Positions 27,328 through 36,282 of a stretch of 64,000 bases of DNA are shown one piece after another. This stretch comes from DAOUET01 sp034430155. Lineage in GTDB: Bacteria; Chloroflexota; Anaerolineae; Anaerolineales; UBA4823. Below the pieces are notes generated by a model, which searched no databases, was not told the DNA's origin, and was given only the letters and a program-made list of their open reading frames with translations. A program made the position numbers and the translations under genes. Every line of letters starts with the position of its first letter. Positions within the stretch are counted from its first letter, which is position 1. The DNA lies in NCBI GenBank assembly GCA_034430155.1, contig DAOUET010000069.1, positions 1-64,000 of the forward strand, read 5' to 3'.

Positions 27328-27346
27328 CCACATCGATCTTTTTTTT
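27310..27346 (+). terminator. intrinsic terminator overlapping the MFS stop codon
   Basis: Perfect 22-bp palindrome with arms GTGGTTAAGGC and GCCTTAACCAC (27310-27331), containing the stop codon, followed seven bases later by eight T. The last codons of the gene thus form the stem. Confidence 0.8.
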
Positions 27347-27738
27347 GATCATCTAACCCGACACACATTTAGAACAATCAGTATGTAGGTTAGATTGAGG
27401 GTGAGTTTGCCAATTTCTTGCGAGATAGGAGGCTTACTTAGTGATCTAGTGCTCATAGATAGTTAGAGGTTGGACTCAGCTAACTGATCTATCTGCTTTT
27501 AATATCATTTTCTTAGACGCTATTTTAAGCATGCACGACCTTGACTCATATCTTCTGGTTTGATGAGATGCATATAAGCTGGGTTTATGGCCCAATTACG
27601 GCTTAATCTTTGGAAAAGTGCTTTGTGCTAGCGTCGCACTGCGCTTCTTGTCGCGTGTACGAGATTTGCATAGGAATTAACTTCTATTTAGTATGCTGTC
27701 CCTTACGCCAGATGCAGTACAGGAAGGTATCTTGGAAG
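27347..27738. other. gene-free AT-rich spacer
   Basis: About 390 bp with many stops in all frames and visibly more A/T than the flanking genes. No promoter, repeat or protein remnant stands out. It separates the plus-strand MFS gene from the end of the minus-strand CoA-binding gene. Confidence 0.5.
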
Positions 27739-28203
27739 TTATTTGGGATAATTTCCGCCCACTTTCTTCACGAAACCGTGCAAACGATGGAAGAACCCTG
27801 TATTTGGTAAGAACATAAATGGGCAGAAGCCCGCTATCACCTCGATGGCCTGCTCCTGGCAATAAAGGATGGCGCTCTCACTTACCGCTCCGATGCCCTC
27901 ACCCCGGTGCATCCAGACCCGCGGAATGCCAGCCTCTTTGCAATCGCGTACGATTTTATCGGTGACACCGGGGACGGTCATTAAAAGGGCTCCATCTACG
28001 GTAGGAACGATCTCCTGCAAGCGTGGGTAACACTTTGCGCCGTCGATTTCGCTAGTCTTGGGGTTGACTGGAAAGACTTCATATCCGCGCTTCTGGAACT
28101 CGTTGAACACCTTTCGAGTGAAATCCTGAGGATCTCGTGATACTCCAACTATTGCTAGACGCTTCTGCGATAAAAAATCCTCGATCGTTCTCAGTTTAGT
28201 CAT
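27739..28203 (-). CDS. CoA-binding domain protein
   Basis: 154 residues from the ATG preceded by GGAAGGAGGT; an upstream in-frame ATG lacks such a site. Rossmann-type CoA_binding domain: LAIVGVSRDPQDFTRKVF (nucleotide loop), YEVFPVNPKTSEIDG, and VWMHRGEGIG. The C-terminal extension (GFCPFMFLPNTGFFHRLHGF) is a recurrent ending in this subfamily. Related to the N-terminal domain of acyl-CoA synthetases and to YccU; function unknown. Confidence 0.85.
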   Translation of the reverse strand: MTKLRTIEDFLSQKRLAIVGVSRDPQDFTRKVFNEFQKRGYEVFPVNPKTSEIDGAKCYPRLQEIVPTVDGALLMTVPGVTDKIVRDCKEAGIPRVWMHRGEGIGAVSESAILYCQEQAIEVIAGFCPFMFLPNTGFFHRLHGFVKKVGGNYPK

Positions 28204-28430
28204 TTCTACCTCCTTCCAATCGCTCTGATTTCTGACAAGCTCTTCTAGGGCTTCAACCTCCACCCTGATTAAAGCTAATTACATAGCCATCACTCGAGTC
28301 GGCTTGCTTCAAACCTAGATATACCTTAACGCTTCAGAGATTCATAGGGACACGTGTTCTGTTATGTAAGTGACGATTATCACCTGACCCCTCGCCTTTC
28401 TTGGCATCCGGATGCACGCTTGGTCAAGGC

Positions 28431-28458
28431 TTGACGCAAGCCAGTCCGGTGGTAGACT
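28431..28458 (+). promoter_or_regulatory. candidate promoter of the Eis-like gene
   Basis: TTGACG, 16-nt spacer, TAGACT. The same -10 sequence occurs at the exporter leader promoter. The surrounding spacer 28264-28572 also has an imperfect 12-bp inverted repeat near 28485-28520. Confidence 0.5.
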
Positions 28459-28572
28459 CGCTCAAGTTACTGGCTTAAATAATTCAATCAAACAGGAATC
28501 CGGGGTGTCCTGGTTGATTAAATTACCTCACGTGCGAATTCCACGGACCTTGATCAGTATAAAGGAAAAGTC

Positions 28573-29928
28573 ATGCAACCCAGAAAAATCAAGGAAGGCA
28601 ATCTCCCGCGCGAACTGGGGGATGGATTGATCCTTCGAAGTGCCACGTTGGCCGATATCGACTCGCTGGTAGCTTATAACGCTTGTATTTTGAGCGATAT
28701 GGAGAAAGAAGAACCAGATGAACGCGTGGGCGCCTGGACGCGCGACTTAATGGAAGGCTCTCACCCGACCTTCAAAGTTAGTGATTTCACGCTGGTAGAG
28801 GATACAAAGACTGGCAAGATTGTCTCCTCCCTCAACCTTATCTCACAAACCTGGAGTTATGCGGGCATTCGATTCGGTGTCGGTAGACCCGAGCTGGTAA
28901 GTACGCATCCTGATTATCGCAACCGTGGCCTGGTACGCGCCCAATTTGAGCTGATTCATGAATGGAGCGCGCTGCGTGGAGAAAAGATGCAGGTCATTAC
29001 CGGAATCCCTTATTACTATCGCCAATTTGGTTACGAGATGGGATTATCCTTGGGCGGAGGTCGTTTGGGTTACCAGCCACAAATTCCAAAATTAGATCAG
29101 GGCGCTGAGGAGCCTTATCATGTCCGCCCGGCTATCGCTAGTGACCTGGCTTTCATCGCGGATTTATACCAACTGGCCAGTAATCGTTACCTGGTAAACT
29201 GCCAATGGGACGAAGCTCTGTGGCGTTACGAACTCGAAGGTAAAAGTAAGAACAACATCAACCGCTCCGAACTCCGCCTGATCGAAACCCTGGCAGGTGA
29301 TGCAGTGGGTTATTTCGCTCACCCCATCATCAATTGGGGGCCAACCTTTGCTGTAATTGCCTTTGAATTGAAGAACGGCATCTCTTGGGCTGACGTAACC
29401 CCCACCGTGATTCGCTATATGGCCGCCACCGGAAAGGTTTATGCAGACCAAGCTGCTGCAAAAGAGTTTGGCGCCTTTGCCTTCTGGTTGGGCAGTGACC
29501 ATCCAGTTTATCATGTTATTCCCGACCGTCTGCCACGGGTACGCCAAACTTATGCCTGGTATGTGCGTATCCCTGACCTGCCAGGATTTCTCAGTCACAT
29601 AGCTCCTGCCCTGGAGGAGCGATTGGCGGAATCTCCTCTGGTGGGCTATAGCGGCGAACTGAAGATTACCTTTTATCGAGATGGCTTGCATCTGGTATTT
29701 GAACAGGGTCGCCTGGTTAAGATCAAGGGGTGGAGACCGCTGCCTCAAGGTCATTCCGGTCAGGCTGCATTCCCTGACCGGACTTTTTTGCAGCTGCTAT
29801 TTGGATACCGTTCCTTAGATGAGCTTAAATATGCATTCGCAGATTGTTGGACAGATACCGATGAGGCAACGGCTCTTTTGAACGTGTTGTTCCCAAAGCA
29901 AGTATCGAACGTTTGGCCGGTGGCATGA
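28573..29928 (+). CDS. Eis-like GNAT N-acetyltransferase
   Basis: 451 residues. N-terminal GNAT domain with the acetyl-CoA loop VSTHPDYRNRGLVRAQFE and the following GIPYYYRQFGYEMGLSLGG, both typical of Eis-type acetyltransferases. A second, degenerate GNAT-like segment and a C-terminal SCP2-like region (LKITFYRDGLHLVFEQGRLV, then LLFGYRSLDEL) complete the Eis layout. Eis enzymes acetylate aminoglycosides or other amines; the substrate here is unknown. AAGGAAA precedes the ATG. The stop overlaps the next start by 4 bp (ATGA). Confidence 0.82.
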   Translation: MQPRKIKEGNLPRELGDGLILRSATLADIDSLVAYNACILSDMEKEEPDERVGAWTRDLMEGSHPTFKVSDFTLVEDTKTGKIVSSLNLISQTWSYAGIRFGVGRPELVSTHPDYRNRGLVRAQFELIHEWSALRGEKMQVITGIPYYYRQFGYEMGLSLGGGRLGYQPQIPKLDQGAEEPYHVRPAIASDLAFIADLYQLASNRYLVNCQWDEALWRYELEGKSKNNINRSELRLIETLAGDAVGYFAHPIINWGPTFAVIAFELKNGISWADVTPTVIRYMAATGKVYADQAAAKEFGAFAFWLGSDHPVYHVIPDRLPRVRQTYAWYVRIPDLPGFLSHIAPALEERLAESPLVGYSGELKITFYRDGLHLVFEQGRLVKIKGWRPLPQGHSGQAAFPDRTFLQLLFGYRSLDELKYAFADCWTDTDEATALLNVLFPKQVSNVWPVA

Positions 29929-30473
29929 TCTCCTTAGGTGTTATCGCCGATACACATGTCCCCGACCGGGCACGTCGTCTGGATATGCAAGTCCTCCCTT
30001 TATTCCAGCAAGCAGGGGTGTCTGCTATTCTGCACGCTGGTGATGTTTCTATTCCCAGGGTATTGAACAAATTAGCTGCACTAGCTCCCGTCTATGCTGT
30101 GCGAGGCAATCGTGATTGGCTAGCTCTGGGTCGCTTGCCCTATTCATTATGTTTGACATTTGAAGGCATCACCATAGCTCTCGCCCATGGGCATGGACGT
30201 TGGTGGAACTATCTGGCAGATAAAGTAGAGCTCTTGATAAAAGGATACCGCTTAGGACGCTATCGAGGGCGCTTGTTAAAAGCCTTTCCAGATGTCAGGG
30301 TGATTGTCTTCGGACATACTCACCGGCCAATCAACCATTGGGTGGGTGAACAACTTATTTTCAATCCTGGTTCACCCCATTTCCCTGGAGAAAATGGATA
30401 TGCCCCCAGCGTAGGTTTACTGCACATCTCCGCTGGGGGACATGTCTGGGGAGAGATTATCTGGTTGGATTAA
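29925..30473 (+). CDS. YfcE/MJ0936-family phosphodiesterase
   Basis: 182 residues. Calcineurin-like motifs in order: GVIADTHVPDR, LHAGDV, VRGNRDW, ALAHGHG and IVFGHTHRPINH. These build the two-metal centre of the small bacterial phosphodiesterase family (YfcE, Vps29-like). Cytosolic; hydrolyses model phosphodiesters, with natural substrate unsettled. ATG 29925 overlaps the stop of the Eis-like gene as ATGA, so the two are translationally coupled. Confidence 0.88.
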   Translation: MISLGVIADTHVPDRARRLDMQVLPLFQQAGVSAILHAGDVSIPRVLNKLAALAPVYAVRGNRDWLALGRLPYSLCLTFEGITIALAHGHGRWWNYLADKVELLIKGYRLGRYRGRLLKAFPDVRVIVFGHTHRPINHWVGEQLIFNPGSPHFPGENGYAPSVGLLHISAGGHVWGEIIWLD

Positions 30474-30510
30474 ATCCTCTAGGTTCTAGTAGGCACATCA
30501 GGAAAATCTA

Positions 30511-31458
30511 TTATCGCGCAGCTGCTTCCGCCTTCTTTGTGTACACGCCTGTGTTCCAATGGCTGTATTTATCATTACGCCCCCGCACCACATCTTGGAA
30601 TAGTTCACGGAGTTGAGCAGTAATGGACCCCATCACGCCTGTTCCGATCGCCCTGTGGTCAACCTTCGTGACTGCAATGATCTGGGCCGCGGTTCCGGTC
30701 ATAAAGAATTCATCGCATAAATAGACTTCCGTCCGATCAATCTGGCGCTCTTCTACCGGAATGTTCAATTCATCCCTTACCAGTTCGATGGCGGTTCGCC
30801 GGGTGATACCCTCCAGGATATTATCTGTGATAGGCGGTGTGATGACCTTGCCCTCTCGCACCATAAATACGTTCATGGCGCTGCCTTCAGAGACATGCCC
30901 CTCCTGGGTCAGGACCAGCGCTTCGTCAAAACCTGATTGAACTGCGTCGGTTTTTATAAAGGCAGAGTTGACGTATGCGCCGCTGATTTTGCCGCGCGCT
31001 GGGATCATGTTATCATCCACCCGTCGCCAGGAGGAGAATGTGACATGAGCATTGGCATCATTGCTGACATAACGGTCGAAAGGTATCGCCACAATGGAAA
31101 ACTCATCATGCAAACCATGCAATTTAACCCCAATGATTTCGTCGGCTTTATAAGCTAGCGGGCGGACGTAAATATCAGAGTGGTACCCATCTCTTTGTAA
31201 CAACTCGGTCGTTATCTGCGTGAGGCTCTCAGGAGTTTGGTTCAACTCCATACACATTAAATTCGCTGATCTTAGAAACCGCTTGAAGTGATCCAGGGGT
31301 CGGAAAAGAAATAATTGTTTCTGTTCATCGTTCCAGTAAGCGCGTATACCAGCAAAAACAGCCGTACCGTAATTCAACCCATGAGTCAAAACGCCTATTT
31401 TCGCCTCGGAATATGGGACAAATTTTCCCCTAAAATATGCATTTCTTGGAAGATCCAT
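30511..31458 (-). CDS. ilvE: branched-chain amino acid aminotransferase
   Basis: 315 residues, fold type IV PLP enzyme. Motifs: YFRGKFVPYSEAKIGVLTHG at the N-terminus, SGAYVNSAFIKTDAVQSGFD with the PLP Lys, EGSAMNVFMV, and the phosphate-binding FFMTGTAAQI. The length fits IlvE. It moves amino groups between Leu, Ile or Val and 2-oxoglutarate. Single gene, convergent with the phosphodiesterase gene (37 bp between stops). Confidence 0.92.
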   Translation of the reverse strand: MDLPRNAYFRGKFVPYSEAKIGVLTHGLNYGTAVFAGIRAYWNDEQKQLFLFRPLDHFKRFLRSANLMCMELNQTPESLTQITTELLQRDGYHSDIYVRPLAYKADEIIGVKLHGLHDEFSIVAIPFDRYVSNDANAHVTFSSWRRVDDNMIPARGKISGAYVNSAFIKTDAVQSGFDEALVLTQEGHVSEGSAMNVFMVREGKVITPPITDNILEGITRRTAIELVRDELNIPVEERQIDRTEVYLCDEFFMTGTAAQIIAVTKVDHRAIGTGVMGSITAQLRELFQDVVRGRNDKYSHWNTGVYTKKAEAAAR

Positions 31459-31696
31459 GGGGTTATCTCCTACTTCTAATGAAATATATGGAGCCAGCTC
31501 GAAATTTCTTGGATTATAACACTTGGAAGGAGTCCGGATACTGGCATGAGTCTGTGGTAAGCAATCTACAGTTCCTCAAAAGCGATTTTCACCTGCGCGA
31601 CAATATCTTTGTATCCCCAGAAGGGTTTTCGTTTTTAAGTAGTTGGGTGTATACTCAACCTTACTTGATAATTCCCAATACCAGGAGGTGATTTCC

Positions 31697-32596
31697 ATGA
31701 AGCGGGCTGTCAGCATCAGCATTGGTTCCTCCAAACGTGACAAAGCGGTGGAAATAGAATTGTTGGGGGAAAAAGTTCGCATCGAACGGATCGGCACTGA
31801 TGGAGACATGGAAAAAGCCGCCCAACTTTTTAAAGAATTGGACGGCAAGGTAGACGCCTTTGGCGTAGGCGGTGCAGACCTGGGGTTGATGGTAGACCAA
31901 AAATGGTATCCCCTCTATTCGGTTCAACCAATGGTCCGCTTTATCGAACAAACGCCCGTGGTAGATGGGGCTGGTTTAAAAAATACACTGGAGTATCGCA
32001 TTGTACCCTTCATGGAATCGAAAATTAGCAGTTATCTCGTAGAAAAAAAGGCGCTTATTACTGCTGGCGCCGATCGATGGGGGATGACGAAATCCTTCTT
32101 GGATGGCGGTTATGAATGCGTCTTCGGTGATTTGATGTTTGCCCTGGGGATACCCATCCCGTTGCATTCTGAATCCAGTCTTAAAACCCTAGCGACCTTA
32201 CTGATGCCCATTGCTGGTCGTCTACCCTTTGATTGGGTATATCCTACCGGTGAAAAACAGGAGAAACGCGAACCAAAATTCCTAAAATATTACCAATGGG
32301 CCACGGTTATCGCCGGTGATTGTCATTACATTAAGCGCCACATGCCATATCGTCTTGAAGGTAAAGTGATTCTAACCAACACGACCACACCCGAGGATGT
32401 GGAACTCTTCCGTGAGGCCGGGGTTAAATACCTGGTAACAACTACTCCCGTGCTGGAGGGTCGCTCTTTTGGAACCAATATGATGGAAGCCGCTTTGATC
32501 GCGGTTTCCGGTAAAGGCAGACCGCTAAGCCGGGAAGAACTCAATGAACTACTCGATCAATTGGGGTTCGAACCGCAACTTCAGGAGTTGAACTAA
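31697..32596 (+). CDS. conserved protein often annotated as quinate 5-dehydrogenase
   Basis: 299 residues from ATG 31697, after AGGAGGTGAT. Begins MKRAVSISIGSSKRDKAVE, with a glycine-rich FGVGGADLGLM, then VDGAGLKNTLEYR and a C-terminal NMMEAALIAVSGKGRPLS. I recognise it as a protein family of Chloroflexota and Firmicutes that databases tend to label quinate 5-dehydrogenase, a name not supported by any NAD-binding motif I can see. A lone promoter-like TTGGGT-N18-GATAAT lies at 31643-31672. Three bases separate it from the nucleotidyltransferase gene, so they form an operon with the PAP2 gene. Confidence 0.7.
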   Translation: MKRAVSISIGSSKRDKAVEIELLGEKVRIERIGTDGDMEKAAQLFKELDGKVDAFGVGGADLGLMVDQKWYPLYSVQPMVRFIEQTPVVDGAGLKNTLEYRIVPFMESKISSYLVEKKALITAGADRWGMTKSFLDGGYECVFGDLMFALGIPIPLHSESSLKTLATLLMPIAGRLPFDWVYPTGEKQEKREPKFLKYYQWATVIAGDCHYIKRHMPYRLEGKVILTNTTTPEDVELFREAGVKYLVTTTPVLEGRSFGTNMMEAALIAVSGKGRPLSREELNELLDQLGFEPQLQELN

Positions 32597-32598
32597 TT

Positions 32599-33375
32599 AT
32601 GGATGCAATTATCATCGCCGGTGGTATTCCAGAATCTGAAGACCCGCTCTTTCAATACACACAAGGGATTCCCAAAGCTTTGTTAGAAATTGCTGGCAAA
32701 CCTATGGTCCAATGGGTGCTGGAAGCTTTTAGTAACTCAAAAACTGTTGAGCGTATCGTGCTGGTTGGGCTTACTTCTGAAACTGGCCTCACATGTGAAA
32801 AGCCGCTTACTTTTGTTCTGAACAAAGGGGGTATGCTGGACAATATCCGCGCCGGTGTGGAGAAGGTGATGGAATTGAACCCCAACGCCCGGCATGTTTT
32901 GATAGTCTCTTCAGATATCCCTGCTGTTACCACCGAAATGATGGATTGGTTGGTAAACACGACCATGCAGAGTGACCATGATATCTATTACACCGTTGTC
33001 CCCCGCCAAGTCATGGAATCACGCTACCCCACGTCCAAACGTTCCTACACTCGTTTAAAAGACGTGGAAGTATGTGGCGGGGATATGAACATGATACGCA
33101 CCAGCATGATCACTGCCAATGAGGAAATTTGGGAGAAGATCCTGGCCGCTCGTAAAAACGTATTCAAACAGGCAGCTTTGATTGGCTATGGTACCTTATT
33201 ATTGCTTTTATTGCGCCAGATAAACCTGGAAAGTGGGATCAAAAGAGTTTGCGATCGGCTGAACATAACCGGGCGGGTCATATTCAGCCCTTACGCTGAA
33301 GTCGGGATGGACATCGATAAACCACACCAACTGGAGATTCTCAAAGCCGATCTAGCTCAAACAGTTATGGCATGA
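32599..33375 (+). CDS. MobA-like nucleotidyltransferase
   Basis: 258 residues. NTP_transf_3 type core: MDAIIIAGGIPESED (nucleotide loop, less basic than the usual GGxSxRxG), GIPKALLEIAGKPMVQWVLE, and ILIVSSDIPAV-like strand VLIVSSDIPAVTTEMMDWL with the metal-binding Asp. Probably transfers a nucleotidyl group to a phosphorylated sugar, alcohol or lipid precursor. Middle gene of a tight three-gene unit; its stop overlaps the PAP2 start as ATGA. The acceptor is unknown. Confidence 0.75.
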   Translation: MDAIIIAGGIPESEDPLFQYTQGIPKALLEIAGKPMVQWVLEAFSNSKTVERIVLVGLTSETGLTCEKPLTFVLNKGGMLDNIRAGVEKVMELNPNARHVLIVSSDIPAVTTEMMDWLVNTTMQSDHDIYYTVVPRQVMESRYPTSKRSYTRLKDVEVCGGDMNMIRTSMITANEEIWEKILAARKNVFKQAALIGYGTLLLLLLRQINLESGIKRVCDRLNITGRVIFSPYAEVGMDIDKPHQLEILKADLAQTVMA

Positions 33376-33884
33376 AAAACCGCTTGTTGGAACGCGACGC
33401 CTGGCTTTCGACGACTTTACGCCTGGCTGAACAAAGTAGTGGGCTTCGTGCTCTGGCGGCGGTCTTGGCCCATTCAGGCGATTCCTGGTTCTGGTTGGCA
33501 GGACTGGGGATACTCTGGTTATTAGGTACAGAAGCCTGGAAATACCGAGCTTTAGTACTGGCCGGGGGGATACTGCTAACCGCCCTGATCGTGATGTTGA
33601 TAAAGTTCACCGTGCGAAGGAGAAGGCCGGAAGGAAACTGGGGGGTCATTTACCGGCAAACGGATCCTCACTCTTTTCCGTCCGGACATGCAGCCCGCGC
33701 GGTGATGTTAGGAGTCTTGGCTCTCGCACTCGGACCGCAATGGTTCGGCTTGCTGCTGTTAGCATGGGCGCCATTGGTCGGTCTGGCTCGTGTCAGCATG
33801 GGAGTCCATTACATTTCGGATGTCGCTGCCGGCGTGATCTTGGGATTAGTAATGGGGCTTGCCCTAGCACAGTTTTACTCCTAA
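33372..33884 (+). CDS. PAP2-family membrane phosphatase
   Basis: 170 residues, four to five hydrophobic segments. The three phosphatase motifs are complete: KFTVRRRRP, FPSGHAAR and ARVSMGVHYISDV (Arg, His, Asp). Family members dephosphorylate undecaprenyl diphosphate, phosphatidate or phosphatidylglycerophosphate at the membrane. Translationally coupled to the nucleotidyltransferase, which suggests action on the same lipid-linked or isoprenoid intermediate. Confidence 0.85.
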   Translation: MKNRLLERDAWLSTTLRLAEQSSGLRALAAVLAHSGDSWFWLAGLGILWLLGTEAWKYRALVLAGGILLTALIVMLIKFTVRRRRPEGNWGVIYRQTDPHSFPSGHAARAVMLGVLALALGPQWFGLLLLAWAPLVGLARVSMGVHYISDVAAGVILGLVMGLALAQFYS

Positions 33885-33909
33885 GAAAAAATTTTTTTAA
33901 TTTTTAAGA

Positions 33910-33990
33910 CTTACGCAGTTAATGGGAGGATGGGGGTGTTTGGGCAACGCCCGCCCAAACACCCCCGATTTTCCCCTGAACTGCGTTACT
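33910..33990. repeat. MITE-like palindromic element, copy A
   Basis: Ends ACTTACGCAGTT and AACTGCGTTACT (8-bp perfect terminal inverted repeat ACGCAGTT/AACTGCGT at 33913-33920 and 33979-33986). Inside is a perfect 14-bp hairpin, GGGGGTGTTTGGGC (33932-33945) with its complement (33953-33966). Lies between two convergent genes. Confidence 0.7.
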
Positions 33991-34008
33991 TCTTATTTTA
34001 ATAGAATA

Positions 34009-34047
34009 AGAGGGGCTGTCATAGAAGCATTTCCTGACGGCCCCTCT
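34009..34047. terminator. bidirectional terminator between convergent genes
   Basis: 13-bp stem with one G-T pair (AGAGGGGCTGTCA with TGACGGCCCCTCT), 13-nt loop, flanked by A/T-rich sequence on both sides. It can end both the PAP2 operon (plus) and the isomerase gene (minus). Confidence 0.7.
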
Positions 34048-34068
34048 TCATTTGGAAAAGTTATTGTG

Positions 34069-35130
34069 TTAAACAGTCTCGCTCATCTCTCGTTTTAAAC
34101 CTTCGATTGTAGCGACCGGAGTTGGATCAACTTCATAAGCCATCGCCAGATAATAAGCGGTGTAATCGCCAAAGTGCAGGGCAGTCCACATATGGGCTAG
34201 CGGTGTCTCCCCTTGAGCATCGATGAAATCGGTGTTTAAACCCTCCAACATAAAGGCTTTCTTTGTTAAATTACTGCGTAACAAATTGCGAGGATGGTAT
34301 GAGGCTGCCCGCAAGAACAGCACCACAGTGCGCGCCAAGATTTCTTCCGGATTGAGCAAACCTGCCAGGGTATTATGATCAGATTCCGGTAAAAATTCGA
34401 ATTGCCCCCAAGCTTTGGCGACTTCACTGATCTGCCCTTTCCAGCGTCTGGCTACAGGTTCAAGGATATCAGCTCCTATTACTGCCACCCATCGCCCCAT
34501 CAGCTGGCCAGCCGTGCGCTTCGCCGGGTTCTTGACCGCCTTAACCTCTTCACGCAAGTATTCCTGCTGGGAGCGCATTGCCCCAAGGGCGTCATTCAGT
34601 TCTTCTGTCGGGTCAGATACTAATCGCAGCCTGCTTAGAGCCGCCAGCACCAGGGCGAAGGAATAACCCACCGCAGCCCGAGGTTGCCCTTCATGTTCAA
34701 ATTGCCATAAGGCTGCCTGGGCATTGGCGGCGTTTGCCGCCAACTGCCCGCCTGTTGTTATCACCAGGACGCGGCAATCACTGGATATAGCCCGTTCAAA
34801 CGCAGATAGAGTTTCTTCGGTATTACCAGAGTGAGAGGAAGCGATCACTAGCGTGTTGGGACCCCTTGCCCATCCAGGCAGGTCATAGTTCCGGTGCACA
34901 ATGATGGGAACTGGACATTCTGAAGCTAAGTATGCTGCCACGAGATCAGCGCTGATTGCCGAGCCACCCATTCCTGTCACTAACACGCGCTCGATACCTT
35001 TCCAGGCTGGCAGCGATAATTTATTTCCTAACTCCCAGGCAATTTCCAATTGGCCGGGGAGGTTGTTAATTTGCGAAATCATATCTTGAGAGTCGATCGT
35101 AGAGAAGGTTGAATAATCATCGAGATTCAT
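34069..35130 (-). CDS. bifunctional phosphoglucose/phosphomannose isomerase (SIS domain)
   Basis: 353 residues from ATG 35130 (after AGGGAG). Two SIS domains: the first with VLVTGMGGSAISADLVAAYL and VIASSHSGNTEETLSAFE, the second with the PGI/PMI-type C-terminus including PESDHNTLAGL (catalytic Glu/His region). Length and motifs match the archaeal and chloroflexal PGI/PMI family that interconverts glucose-6-P or mannose-6-P with fructose-6-P. Cytosolic. It lies upstream of rsmI's 3' end without clear coupling. Confidence 0.88.
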   Translation of the reverse strand: MNLDDYSTFSTIDSQDMISQINNLPGQLEIAWELGNKLSLPAWKGIERVLVTGMGGSAISADLVAAYLASECPVPIIVHRNYDLPGWARGPNTLVIASSHSGNTEETLSAFERAISSDCRVLVITTGGQLAANAANAQAALWQFEHEGQPRAAVGYSFALVLAALSRLRLVSDPTEELNDALGAMRSQQEYLREEVKAVKNPAKRTAGQLMGRWVAVIGADILEPVARRWKGQISEVAKAWGQFEFLPESDHNTLAGLLNPEEILARTVVLFLRAASYHPRNLLRSNLTKKAFMLEGLNTDFIDAQGETPLAHMWTALHFGDYTAYYLAMAYEVDPTPVATIEGLKREMSETV

Positions 35131-35300
35131 GGTTTTCTCCCTATATTGGCTTCTTGCCATCCAGGCTAACGTGATAAGGTACGGTGGTATAGTGGGCTGA
35201 CAACTCCCTTTTACACCGCTACAAAAGACATTATCCCGTCAAGCCTGGCTGTTCTCTGCAGTAACAATGAGGAAAGTCCTTACTGATTCCCTTGGAGGCA

Positions 35301-36128
35301 TTAAGGGTGGTGAAATTTCACCACCATCTGGTAGATCTCCCTGCGCTGCCAGCCAGATTGCCCAGCCAGTTTGGCGGCAACTTGAGAAGGTGGTACTCCC
35401 TGATCCAACAGAGCGATCACCGCCTGCTGCAGGCGTTCCTCAGACCAGCGATCTTGTTGGGAGGTGTTGCCTGCTAATACCAGCGTAAACTCTCCGCGAG
35501 GAGATTTCTCGGTGAAATATACTCTCGCTCCACTCAAACTACCACGGAAGATCTCTTCATATAATTTGGTCAATTCTCTCGCAACCGCCACCTGGCGGTC
35601 TCCTAAAATATCCTCCAAATCTTCCAGCGAATCGAGCAACCGGTGTGGGGTTTCTAACATTATCAATGTGTACGGTAAGGTAGAAATTTCTTTTATCTTA
35701 CGACGCCGTTCGGAGGTTTTCCGGGGCAGATAACCCAGGTAAAGAAAGGCATCTGTGGGTAGTCCGGAAGCGACCAGTGCCGCAATCGCAGCGCTCGGGC
35801 CAGGGATCGGGCTGACATCGTGGCCTTCCTGCAAGGCTACCTTTACCAGTTCATAGCCGGGGTCATTCAGGGCTGGAGTACCTGCATCGCAGACTACTGC
35901 TACGTCGCCTCGTTCAAGGGCGGATAAAATAAAGGTCGTCTTGCTCTGCTTGCTGTGCTCGTGGTAGCTGGTTATCGCTGTTTGAATATCGTAATGATCG
36001 AGCAATTTTTGGGTCTGGCGGGTATCCTCAGCCGCGATCAAGCCAACCTCTCGCAACACGCGCACAGCCCGAGCGCTGATGTCTTCGAGATTTCCGATCG
36101 GAGTAGCCACCAAAAATAAAGTACCCAC
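35301..36128 (-). CDS. rsmI: 16S rRNA (cytidine1402-2'-O)-methyltransferase
   Basis: 275 residues from GTG 36128, chosen because family members begin just at GTLFLVATPIGNLEDIS; an ATG at 36185 would add 19 unmatched residues, and neither start has a clear ribosome binding site. Tetrapyrrole-methylase fold with VIAAEDTR-like LIAAEDTRQTQKLL, VVCDAGTPALNDPGYEL, PIPGPSAAIAALVASGLPT and the short C-terminal helix-turn-helix. It methylates C1402 in the ribosomal decoding centre. The stop lies within a perfect 20-bp palindrome (35306-35325) formed by the last codons. Confidence 0.92.
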   Translation of the reverse strand: MGTLFLVATPIGNLEDISARAVRVLREVGLIAAEDTRQTQKLLDHYDIQTAITSYHEHSKQSKTTFILSALERGDVAVVCDAGTPALNDPGYELVKVALQEGHDVSPIPGPSAAIAALVASGLPTDAFLYLGYLPRKTSERRRKIKEISTLPYTLIMLETPHRLLDSLEDLEDILGDRQVAVARELTKLYEEIFRGSLSGARVYFTEKSPRGEFTLVLAGNTSQQDRWSEERLQQAVIALLDQGVPPSQVAAKLAGQSGWQRREIYQMVVKFHHP

Positions 36129-36282
36129 AGCGATTCTATTGGTAAACGTCAGTCCTGGCAAACGTTTAAGACCATCACACCACATCTCTTGATGGCAGGC
36201 AGACCTTGAATCCGGACTCGCCTGATTAGTATCTGGTTTTCAAAGGCTCGATTGATCGAGTAGAATCATTCATCCACAATAC

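Noticed and set aside
27610..27810. 66-codon ORF in the AT-rich spacer
   Set aside because: Cys-rich composition without homology, poor ribosome binding site, and overlap with the CoA-binding gene.
29164..29754. 196-codon open frame antisense to the Eis-like gene
   Set aside because: No domain or ribosome binding site; the plus-strand gene is clear.
35306..35325. Perfect 20-bp palindrome at the end of rsmI as a terminator
   Set aside because: No U-tract follows on the minus strand, and it is explained by the VVKFHH codons; may be chance.
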